From contig JAKOGH010000192.1 of assembly GCA_024811115.1 (NCBI GenBank), positions 1 through 12,895 on the forward strand: DNA of 12,895 nucleotides, written 5' to 3'. The first letter of the stretch is position 1; each line of letters starts with the position of its first letter. The DNA is from Terana coerulea (lineage: Eukaryota > Basidiomycota > Agaricomycetes > Polyporales > Phanerochaetaceae). The notes beneath the pieces were generated by a model. The model made no database searches, was not told the origin of the DNA, and saw nothing but the letters and a program-made list of their open reading frames with translations. This document shows positions 1-7,601 of the stretch, in pieces. The position numbers were made by a program, and so were the translations under genes.

Positions 1-810
1 AAGGGTCCGTGTCGCTTGGACATCAGGAAGCCTGGGATTCTGAGCTACTAACCATGTGATACAGCACAGCACATACCTGAACTTGAAAGTGCGCCATATT
101 TGCAATCTAATGCCAACTAATACTGCGATCGCGTACTCGTAATCTACGACTTCGGCGCTCGCGTTGTCGGTGCAGAGTCGGTGCAGACGCGTGCCAGTGT
201 GGTGCGCAAGAAGGAGATGCCGTTGCCCTATGCGTGGCCAACCCAGGATTTATGCTCCAGATCTAAACGCAAGCATTGCGTCGAGTCATTCAACGATGTC
301 TTCCGGAGTCTGTATTAGCTGGCAATGATGCGGCCCGCATCCGAGAATGCTACTAGTACACCGCCTCTATAGCGGCAGTGCAGCTGACCCAGCCTCTCGG
401 AGCTAGGCATTATCTCACCGTGGTGTATCTGTGATGAATCAAACATGTTGAATGTCCAAGTTGTGTTGTGGTGGAAGATGCACTTGGTGGTCGCCCCGAG
501 TCCAGCGGTGTTCAAAACAGCGCGTTGTGGCGTGCGACTTTCTGGTTTTCGGATCAAACTTCGGCTTCTCTTGGCGTCTATTGCTTGCACTCTTACTAAT
601 TTGCATTTTGACTGGCGCGACTCAAAACAAACTGAAGTGAAACAAAGAGAAGAGAACATCCATTGTATTTTAAAACACATGAGTCTTTAAAAGACTATAT
701 GGTCGCGTACCAATAGCTGCCATTGGTGTTAGAAGTGTATACTTAACTGCCAAACAACTGCGACCGGCAGTACGCGACTCTCAAAGGATGACCTGGGATC
801 CCGGCGTCGG
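1..810. other. Left flank with no supported gene
   Basis: Open frames of 60-120 codons occur on both strands around 315-690, but their translations show no family resemblance and none joins a neighbour through good splice sites. The only local structure I noticed is a short direct repeat near 168-187 (GTCGGTGCAGA followed by GTCGGTGCAGAC). The segment between about 680 and 810 is presumably the 3' flank of the vWA gene that ends at 811 on the minus strand. Confidence 0.5.
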
Positions 811-1970
811 TCAGGCTGCCCACCAGGCATCACAGCAGCACATGTCCTCCTTCCACATCAACACGGCGTTGAATTCCCCAAGCAGAACCTTGACGAGGGT
901 GGCGGGGTCCTCGTTCAAAACACCGTGACCATCCTTGAGATTGGTAGTGTCAACGATGTCCAGCGCGGCACCGAGATTGTTGTCCAGTCCTTGCAGATAC
1001 GCGGTAGCACGGGGGTCGTTTCCAATCTGCACAAATTGTACTCCAATCTAAAGACAGAAAGAGATGATTTAGTATTTTGCGTCTTCTGTAGCTTATAATA
1101 TCGCACCTGGTTGTGAGGCATACCCATTTCCACCATCTTCCTGACTGCTAACAGAAGGGAATCCTTAGGAATATCGGCTAAATAAATCAGTTGGTGTCAG
1201 GAGTTAGCCGTTGAGAGATAAGAAGAGACTAACAGGGGAGCCCATCCGTCACTACTAAAAGATTGAGCATCTTCGGCAACTCTGGTAATTCAGGTACTGC
1301 TGGCTCGAGAGCTTCGGACTTGGTCTTCTTCTTCCACAGCCGCCACTCCCGCTTCGGCGGTGCCAGCAATGCTGCGGTGCGAGCGCTGGCCCTTGCTCTG
1401 CGGATCGCCTGGATTTCGGCCGTTTGATCCTCGTATTCGTTGAAGTACTCAGTAAAGATATCGTGTAAGCGAGCACCAATAGGCGTCCAACCCGAAGGTT
1501 CCACGCCGGCGAATGCGCCCTTGACTTCATCCCCGTTCTGCAAAGGCTATCAATTTGAGCTGTTCGTCGGACTCCTGAAAGACAGCAAACCTTTAGGTTG
1601 TGAGTCCTGTTGAGCGTGCGTTTCGCGTTCAGAAAGTAAAGATCAATGCCATCGGTGTCGTACTCTGCCGCCGTAGTGGCCAGCGTGGATACGGCGCGCT
1701 GAGCCTGACGGCCTTCGTCAGTTTGACAGGAGGTAGTAAAGCCGAAGTACGCACATCAGCCCACCGAGTACCTTCCCACATGGAGTCAGAGTCGTCGATG
1801 AGAATCTTGGTATCGAAGAGACGTAAGTACTCTAATGGATTTTCCTTCTTGTTCTTCCACGTGGATGCTCCGGAATCGCCTTCTACACGTTCATAAGCCG
1901 GTGGCACGTCTTTCGCGTCTGTATATTGCCCAGTGACGTGGCCATCGGGAGACTTCACGGCGTCAGACAT
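811..1970 (-). CDS. von Willebrand factor A domain protein, basidiomycete cytosolic type
   Basis: Five exons: 1755-1970, 1591-1704, 1234-1537, 1107-1177 and 811-1047. Introns are 50, 53, 56 and 59 bp, all GT-AG, and the joined frame is open for 313 codons. The vWA fold is shown by the metal-ion-dependent adhesion motif D-D-S-D-S at residues 59-63, a threonine in SGWTPIGARL (T128) and VTDG with D208. These match the DxSxS...T...D metal-binding set. The strand and helix segments DTDGIDLYFLN and GVQFVQIGND are typical of the fungal family. A PPAY motif (residues 23-26) is a potential WW-domain ligand, as used by Rsp5/Nedd4 ubiquitin ligases. A charged insert (about 150-195) separates the two halves of the domain. 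The C-terminus is odd: three cysteines in a row followed by DAWWAA. There is no signal peptide or membrane segment, so it is probably cytosolic. The start is the first ATG, about 95 bp from a TATA-like box and after a C/T-rich leader. The partner and exact role are unknown. Confidence 0.88.
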
Positions 1971-2061
1971 GGTAGGGATGTTGTAGGGCGTTGAGTATCG
2001 AGGAGGAGCGGTGGGAGAAGGGATCGGGTATTAATTTACATTCCCAACATACCTGGGGTAC

Positions 2062-2073
2062 TATATATATAAA
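2062..2073 (-). promoter_or_regulatory. TATA-like box of the vWA gene
   Basis: On the minus strand the sequence reads ATTTATATATATAG about 95 bp before the start codon at 1970, followed by a C/T-rich stretch (about 1985-2020) like fungal leaders. It almost touches the stop codon (2074-2076) of the broken gene next door, so little room is left for a separate terminator of that gene. The call rests on motif and spacing only. Confidence 0.45.
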
Positions 2074-2841
2074 TTAGTCCTTGTTCCAGGTCACGGCCTT
2101 GGCACAAGCACCGCCATAAACGTGCACACTTTGGCCACCGAAAAGGTAGTGGCCACCCTTGGCCACCTCGTCACCTGTGAGGCGGTGCTCAATTATTCTT
2201 CACCAAAAACGTCTCATATTCTGGAATGTCAGCATCAGCCTTCGCGCAAATTTCAGACCTTATACTTTCGACTCACGAATCACTTGCCTACCTTTTTGTA
2301 ACTTCGCCACAGCGTTTAAGTACCATTCCGGGACATGAAATTGGTTGGGGCGTGTGCTGTATATTCAAAAACGGATCACTGTGCGTATTGCATCCGTAGT
2401 ATAATGTCAACGCACCCGGCCGGCCAATCCTTGCATTATATTTTCGTTTGGGCATTGCGATCGCACATTGGAGCTCAATAACCAAACATCTTCATCGTTG
2501 ATACAGTACACACGAAGAGCGGGCTCAATACTGCGTCGCCACGACTCACCGCGCAGATTGAAGGTCTGAACATCGGCGCAGTTTAGCCGTCAATTTTGTT
2601 CGCTATGTCCAGCTCTGTTCAGCTGCTCAGGAGCTTCTAGAACAAACAGGTCATGGCACAGCCTTTGCCAAGAATGCATTCGCAACGTACTTACCTTTTC
2701 AAGCTCAGCCTCCATGCATTGTCCCACAGCACCGGAGCAAATACGCCCCCTTCGCGACCGTCCTAGTATACAGCGTCTAACATTGATGCACTTACAGACA
2801 ACACCGCCTACAATACAAGGTATGGCACCAGAAACAGACAC
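2074..2841 (-). pseudogene. Unrecognised gene, apparently degraded
   Basis: Several minus-strand stretches look coding, but I cannot join them into one open frame. One frame runs from an ATG at 2841 to a TGA near 2590 and continues past it without another stop through about 2400 (segments TFNLRGESWRRSIEP and INDEDVWLLSSN). It reaches a good 59-bp GTGCGT...ATACAG intron at about 2357-2415. After that intron two frames compete: one gives HTPQPISCPG, the other FHVPEWYLNAVAKLQK. Further on, ADADIPEYETFLVKNN ends at a TGA near 2188. A different frame then immediately continues with EHRLTGDEVAKGGHYLFGG to a TAA at 2074-2076, using strongly biased codons (GCC, AAG, GTG, GGC). A stop that could be a CGA-to-TGA change plus a frame change suggests a decayed gene, although sequence errors or missed introns could give the same picture. 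I do not recognise the family and cannot assign a function. The 5' end is uncertain because it lies only 40 bp from the CSN12-like stop. Confidence 0.35.
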
Positions 2842-2881
2842 AGTAATGCAGGTCTCCTAGGATTTGCGCCGCCCGAGGACG

Positions 2882-4586
2882 CTACATCAACATCGAATAT
2901 GGTGACGGCCGATCCGCGAGCCTCGGGAAGGCATTGCTCTTCGCGAGGACCACCATCTGCTGCTCGTGCGAAATGTAACCACGCATGTAGCCCTTGTAGA
3001 TCAGGTTCGCAACAAGACATTCGACCTCCTCGACAGGGACGTCCGTCCCGGATATTCGGAGCGCCGTGTGGAAGTGGGCGATGGCTATGCGCGTCGGCTT
3101 CCCTGACACACCCCATCTGCAATGAGGGCGTATCGTCAGATACCAGTCAAGATAACGGAGGTGATCTAAGAAGATGTCAAACAAAAGATGGGAGAAAAGG
3201 ACGCACACTTTCCGGAATAGACATCGTATGCAGAGTTCCCTCGCCTTCTCGACGGTCAGGAGCAGGTTGAGGAGAACGAGACGATATTCCTGGACCTCGA
3301 GTGCGGCGTCAAAAGACCCGACGTCGCCCTTGCGAATAGCATTGATGAATGGTGAATACAGGTCATCGAGGACAGGAAAACGGTCGAGGAGATCGCGTGA
3401 TGGAAGATGGTCGCGAAGAATTCGAAGAGGGATCAGGTATGTCAGAATGCGTCTGCAAGACACGTCAGTACTCTTAACGCAATGAGTAGGAGATATGAGA
3501 GGTTACTCTTGATTGCGGCGCGCACCGAGATGGCAGTTGTAGAAAGCGAGGGTGAGCTCTTGTTCAGACTATAATGGAACTCAGTGAGCAATCGTGGACG
3601 AAGCCTCAGCTTACACGCACCTTCGCAAAGTCTTCACTCAAGAAACTCAGCATTCCTGTATAGTATCTGTAGGTTACTTGATGGGACCGTGGATATGCGG
3701 TCAGTGGAGGAATATCTGAGTTCGCATCGATGGCACGCAAGATATTCCTTGAGAGTGATATGCGTTTCACCTGCAGGCCTAATGCTGTGAGACTGGTGTC
3801 TAAACTATAACGCGGAAGAAGACTTACACGGAAGTAGGACTTCATGATCAGACCGACAACGTAGTATATGCCCCATTTTCTTGATTCAGCATACGGAGAT
3901 TGCCTAGAAATAAGCAATGAGGATGCGTCGACGAATGTCATATTCATTATGGCGCACCTGTCTGTAACGCAGTTGGAGAATCCTTTGCTAATGATTCTGG
4001 CGGCCTCTTCCATATTTGCTGTCCCGCCCTGACCATTATGCAGAGCTTGAAGATCTGCCTGAGCACACCATTTAAGACGAGTATTTGTTTCGCAGGCCCT
4101 GGCTACTCACGTCGCTGGCCAGGTCGCGTAAGTCTCGTAGAATGGAGAAAAGAGCCGGCAACGTCCAACCAGTATCTGTAGTGAAGTATCGGAAGAATAG
4201 TCTGATACGAGATGTTAGCTATATACGCCGAATATGGAGCACCCCACTCACGAAATGAGAGTACACTCTTCCTTGAATGCCTCAATTGCTCTGTTCTTCG
4301 CTATATGGTTGACCACCAACACGTATTGTATGGCTATTTCGTCCCACGGCGAGTCCATACTACCCTTGAAGTGTGACAGAGATTGTGGCTAGCAATCCCA
4401 CACGAATCAACGAAGAGACGTGAAAACATCGCGTAAAGCACTCACAGTCGGGTTGCGGAATTGCTTCAAAATAGACTTTCCATGCTCCTCCCTCGGACTA
4501 AGCAAATACGCAAGCTCCAGGCCCTGCCTGCCTTGCAGAGCCTCCGAAAGCTGAATGAGATATGCCGAAAAAGTGATCTGCGTCAT
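2882..4586 (-). CDS. CSN12: CSN12/PCID2-like PCI-domain protein (Thp1/Csn12 family)
   Basis: Nine exons: 4446-4586, 4252-4364, 4111-4201, 3958-4058, 3828-3903, 3621-3770, 3507-3568, 3207-3452 and 2882-3116. All introns are GT-AG, 50-90 bp, and phases agree throughout, giving 404 aa, close to the roughly 400 aa of animal PCID2. The family pattern is clear along the whole length: GLELAYLLSP and RNPT near the N-terminus, GWTLPALFSILRDLRDLA around residue 100, ESRKWGIYYVVGLI around 153, NILRAIDANSDIPPL then AYPRSHQVTYRYY around 182-210, RRNQERILTYLIPLRIL around 245, and the winged-helix end of the PCI domain with VECLVANLIYKGYMRGYISH. In this family helical repeats precede the PCI domain. The protein acts in the nucleus, in TREX-2 mRNA export (Thp1/PCID2) or in the Csn12-Thp3 splicing/transcription complex. 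It is usually not a core COP9 signalosome catalytic part. The start is the ATG directly before the conserved ITFSAYL. The 90-bp intron near the end must be removed: read through, it inserts about 30 unrelated residues between LFRKV and WGVSGKP. The gene appears intact. Confidence 0.93.
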
Positions 4587-4688
4587 GACATAGGATCGCG
4601 AGGTGAAGAGTTGACTGTCGAGTGGATGAGCCAAGTGAGCCTCCGAGGACCAAGCATTCGGAACCTCGGAACTGTGGCCTGATGGAGT

Positions 4689-4729
4689 GTGACAGCCACG
4701 TGGCATGTTACACGTTACCCGTGTGTCAC
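4689..4729. promoter_or_regulatory. E-box and inverted repeat upstream of the CSN12-like gene
   Basis: About 100-140 bp upstream of the CSN12-like start codon lies a perfect CACGTG (4697-4702, within CCACGTGG). It is framed by GTGACA (4689-4694) and its reverse complement TGTCAC (4724-4729), with a further TACACGT core between. CACGTG is the classic site for bHLH factors such as Cbf1/Pho4 types, and GTGACA/TGTCAC arms could bind a dimer. The position fits a promoter element, but this is motif evidence only. Confidence 0.3.
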
Positions 4730-4739
4730 GCTTCACCTG

Positions 4740-5100
4740 GTCCTACATCGAACTAAACCCGTAATTTTTCCACCACCTTGTGACGCCGGTACAATCTATG
4801 CACGCGCCTCGGGAGTGGTGAAATCGTCTTGTAACCGTCTTGAAATCGACCAAACCCGCACAAGACGCTAAATCGATATGGTGGACCGGGATTGTTTGTA
4901 AGCTCCTTAGAATCAGCTTGCAATCGGCATGTAAGCCCGTTGTAAGGTTCTTCTAAGTAGCACAACCATTTCAATTCTTGCCACACTGATAATTCTAGTA
5001 AGCCTGAACAACAATTCTGCTTCCGTGCATTACCCAGGTTTGTTTTCGCACGATTATCCTCAGCGCTCATTCGTGTAGTTATATTATGAAACCATTTAAT
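4740..5100. other. Non-coding stretch with short degenerate repeats
   Basis: No gene is supported here. A 105-codon minus-strand frame (4753-5070) has no recognisable content. From about 4816 to 4950 the sequence keeps returning to variants of TTGTAAG/CTTGTAAC/CTTGCAATCGG spaced 10-25 bp apart. This looks like an array of degenerate short repeats. See the matching finding for a possible inverted partner near 6100-6250. Confidence 0.35.
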
Positions 5101-5512
5101 TTATTGAATATAATCTGTAAATACATCTCGGGCGTCGCCCGTCGTATAAATGCCCTGTGCGTAAGCTATCCGCAACTCCGAGATTGTATGCGAAGACCCT
5201 GGACGTTCAGGACACGGGAACGAGTTCTGTAGCATTTACAGTCAGGCGACAAAGGCATAGAGCAATGTCAGAGACTCACTGTCATCCTCATTGGCTCTAA
5301 CTCCATCTCCTCTTGTCTCGATCCTTGTCTATTGATGTGTTGGAATCCAGATAGTAGACAGGACATGGATGCTTACCTCCAATAAAAGTTCGAGCAGCAC
5401 AAGGCGGGGAGCCAGATCTTGGACATGTACAGTCAGTCAGTATGGCTGCCAATGTTGAACTTAGTGGATGACCGGGACTTACAAGTGAGTATGCAGAGTC
5501 GCAGAGCTGCAT
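5101..5512 (-). CDS. Possible small spliced gene, unrecognised (81 aa)
   Basis: Four exons (5483-5512, 5377-5417, 5280-5328, 5101-5226) separated by 65-, 48- and 53-bp introns with good donors (GTAAGT, GTAAGC, GTGAGT) and AG acceptors give one continuous frame from ATG to TAA. The product starts MQLCDSAYSL, contains a charged section (QEEMELEPM) and ends with ISELRIAYAQGIYTTG and DVFTDYIQ. I do not recognise it. A rival model starts at the ATG at 5586-5588 and uses another frame through the first two exons. It gives a hydrophobic segment (ALRLCILTYLAPRLVLLELL) and then reads through the second donor to a stop after about 64 codons. The two models are mutually exclusive, and either could be the remnant of a larger gene. 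It lies on the same strand as the CSN12-like gene, 514 bp upstream of it. Confidence 0.3.
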
Positions 5513-7499
5513 ACCCCTTAAATGTGAATGCGGCCGGTTGTTGAGTCAGCATGATCAAGACAGTGTTGACTGCGCACTTGCCTGGCATCTAAGACACTGT
5601 TCTAGCGCCATCATATCTCACCCTGAAGCGTTACCCTGCGCCACCGTGACAGCGGCACCCTGCACGTCGTTGGACGCCAGCAATGACGAGCTCTGAGCGT
5701 TCTCCGAGCTCTCAGCTGCATGCCATATACTTGAAATTTGAAGTGTGGTGCTTCAACGGCGGCGTAGGCCCTCATAAGTTTCGTGCATCTTGATATGTAC
5801 TGTGAGGAGGCGGGGAGGTTGCGAGATATATCTATAAAGATAGGGGGCATAGTTCAGGTCGAATCAGTGACGGAGGACATGTTCACCGTGGTTTTGCATG
5901 TTTTCCACCATGCCTTTGGTTGGGTTGGGCGGGGAGACTGCAGTAGAAGTGAGTTGAGGACTTTAACATGGAGCCTGAGTGGAGGTATTCACGGTACCGG
6001 ACGGTGGAAGCTTATCGGCCGCCAGCACAGAACGTGAGAAAGGAAAAAAAATGGGTACTGTAATAGTTTCAGCATGTCATGAGAAAGATATAAGGAGGTT
6101 GCAACTTGCCAGAATTCTTTCACTGATGTTACAAGTGGTAGAATTCGTGCAAGTGGCGGAATCCGCGCAAGCGTCTTACGAGTTGATCGGGAGCCCCTCC
6201 GAATACGGAAGATGAGCGTCGAATTTGGAAATCGGCGTAATCGGTAAGCGGCGCCAGGATTCCTTTCGATGTAGTCCTCCAGGTTTCAGGCTTTCTTTTA
6301 GTGCTCACGAACTACAATGCTCCTCCCTCAGGCCTCAAGCCTTAGAACTCAGTCAATTTATTACTCCTATCCTTACCAGCCCCCGTTGCGCGTATTAACT
6401 TGTTTGAGACGCGTTGCAAGGCAAGTCCACATTAACGGCTTGCCCAGGAGCACACACCTTCAAAACGTACAACATAGCCTCCCGCCTCATTCAGATAGCG
6501 AACACGCGACGTGATGTTGCTTACGGTACAGGATGCAGCTGCCCTTTCTCAATCATACGAGGCTGTACATAGTACGGTAAGTGCGAGGCAAATTATAAAT
6601 TGGTGTATTTACCGACTCATTTCGTGCCGTTACACTTGTAGATGTCTCGGGTTGCCCCTGAGTAGCTTCCGCTTTACACTAAACGGTCTCTGCCTAAAAC
6701 ACTACGGACATAACATGCCGCATATATGAGCGCATCACACGGCATACCATGATCTGTCTGCCCCGCAGACAATTAGTACGCCGCGCCAAATGCGTGAGTA
6801 AAGGGCCGCTTTGGCGGTAAGCATCGGCGAGAGGGATAAAAGTTCTGACATCTACTAATCCCAAGGCATTTACAGTTACCAGTTATGTCTGACAAACGAT
6901 GCAGAGCGCATAAGTGCCTCCAGTTGAGAACGCTATGTATCCCTGCCGCCACAGCTGGCAACCACCTATCCGTACCCAGCCAGGCCTGCAGGTACATCAG
7001 ACAGATTGGAATGCACGTGTCTCCCACGACGTTTCGAACCCGGACGTGCGGCAGCCTTGAGCTTGCCAAGCTGTCTGACTTGTGAGAGAAGTGACTGCGT
7101 AGGCTCACGCTTACGGCAAACGTAAGCCTGAGTAGTATGAAAGACCAAAAGGTAAGGATAGACGGAGCTGTTATATTTCCTTGGCTATGAAGTGGACAAA
7201 GATGAAGTGCTGGTCGCCGTTCTTGAATGCTTGGTCAACTGAGGTCGTCTCGGCATGTATATAGCGGACTTGTTGCCGCTGTCAAGAAATGCCAGTCCGA
7301 CTGAACGAGCGCTGACTTTAGTCTCCTTCACTGCCGCCATGGACACGGCCGTCAGCCACCCCTCAGCCGCGTAGTCCGATAACGGTCTTGTCCCCCGCTT
7401 CCTCGACGGTCTTGCTCTGCCGCTGCTCACCCCGGGCTGCCTGCAGTCAGCCAACCTTGAGTTTACATACAGCGCGCGCCACAGGCCTGCCGTCGGCCA
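5513..7499. other. Gene-poor stretch, about 2 kb, no convincing coding region
   Basis: Frames of 60-110 codons exist on both strands but none resembles a known family. The best spliced candidate is a tiny plus-strand model starting at the ATG at 6514: about 22 codons, then a GTAAGT...TTGTAG intron, then a stop seven codons later. It is too short to trust. From about 6100 to 6250 the sequence carries GCAAG/TTACAAG/GAATCCG-type short repeats. An A-run occurs near 6043-6050, and a strong hairpin lies at 7104-7132. The composition suggests old transposon or gene debris rather than a functional gene. Confidence 0.4.
7104..7132. repeat. Strong 12-bp stem hairpin
   Basis: CTCACGCTTACG (7104-7115) pairs with CGTAAGCCTGAG (7121-7132) across a GCAAA loop. 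Eleven of twelve positions pair, with one C-C mismatch. No tract of U residues follows and this is fungal DNA, so it is not a bacterial-style terminator. It could be a remnant of an inverted-repeat element or a chance structure. Confidence 0.5.
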
Positions 7500-7601
7500 T
7501 CCACAGTCCCTACTCCTAGACTCTCACATTACTTCATTCTACCCCTTTCCGACCCCTTTCTCTTCTTTCACCGGGCCTAGCTCGACTCTTCCGCCCCCGC
7601 C
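7500..7601 (+). promoter_or_regulatory. Pyrimidine-rich promoter/leader of the beta-helix gene
   Basis: The 75 bp before the start codon at 7602 are dominated by C and T (for example CTACCCCTTTCC and CCCCTTTCTCTTCTTTC between 7538 and 7570), as is common just upstream of start sites in basidiomycete genes. The start context CCCGCCATGG is an excellent match to the eukaryotic initiation consensus. No TATA box is obvious within 100 bp; a TATATA occurs at about 7257-7262, which seems too far away. Confidence 0.45.

Noticed and set aside
315..690. Overlapping open frames on both strands
   Set aside because: No family resemblance, no convincing splice partners and ordinary composition; probably chance.
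3117..3206. Continuous minus-strand open frame through the last CSN12-like intron
   Set aside because: The 90-bp stretch has GTGCGT and GCAG ends, and removing it joins LFRKV to WGVSGKPTRIA exactly as the family needs. Keeping it inserts an unrelated hydrophobic segment.
2899..3485. Plus-strand open frames of 103 and 123 codons
   Set aside because: They lie opposite the well-supported CSN12-like exons and have arginine/serine-rich chance compositions.
6514..6684. Tiny two-exon plus-strand model starting at 6514
   Set aside because: The splice signals are acceptable, but the product is only about 29 residues, with no similarity or supporting context.
7031..7040. GTTTCGAACC resembling a tRNA B-box
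   Set aside because: The flanking bases do not form a T-arm stem, and I see no matching A-box, anticodon arm or acceptor stem at the right distance.
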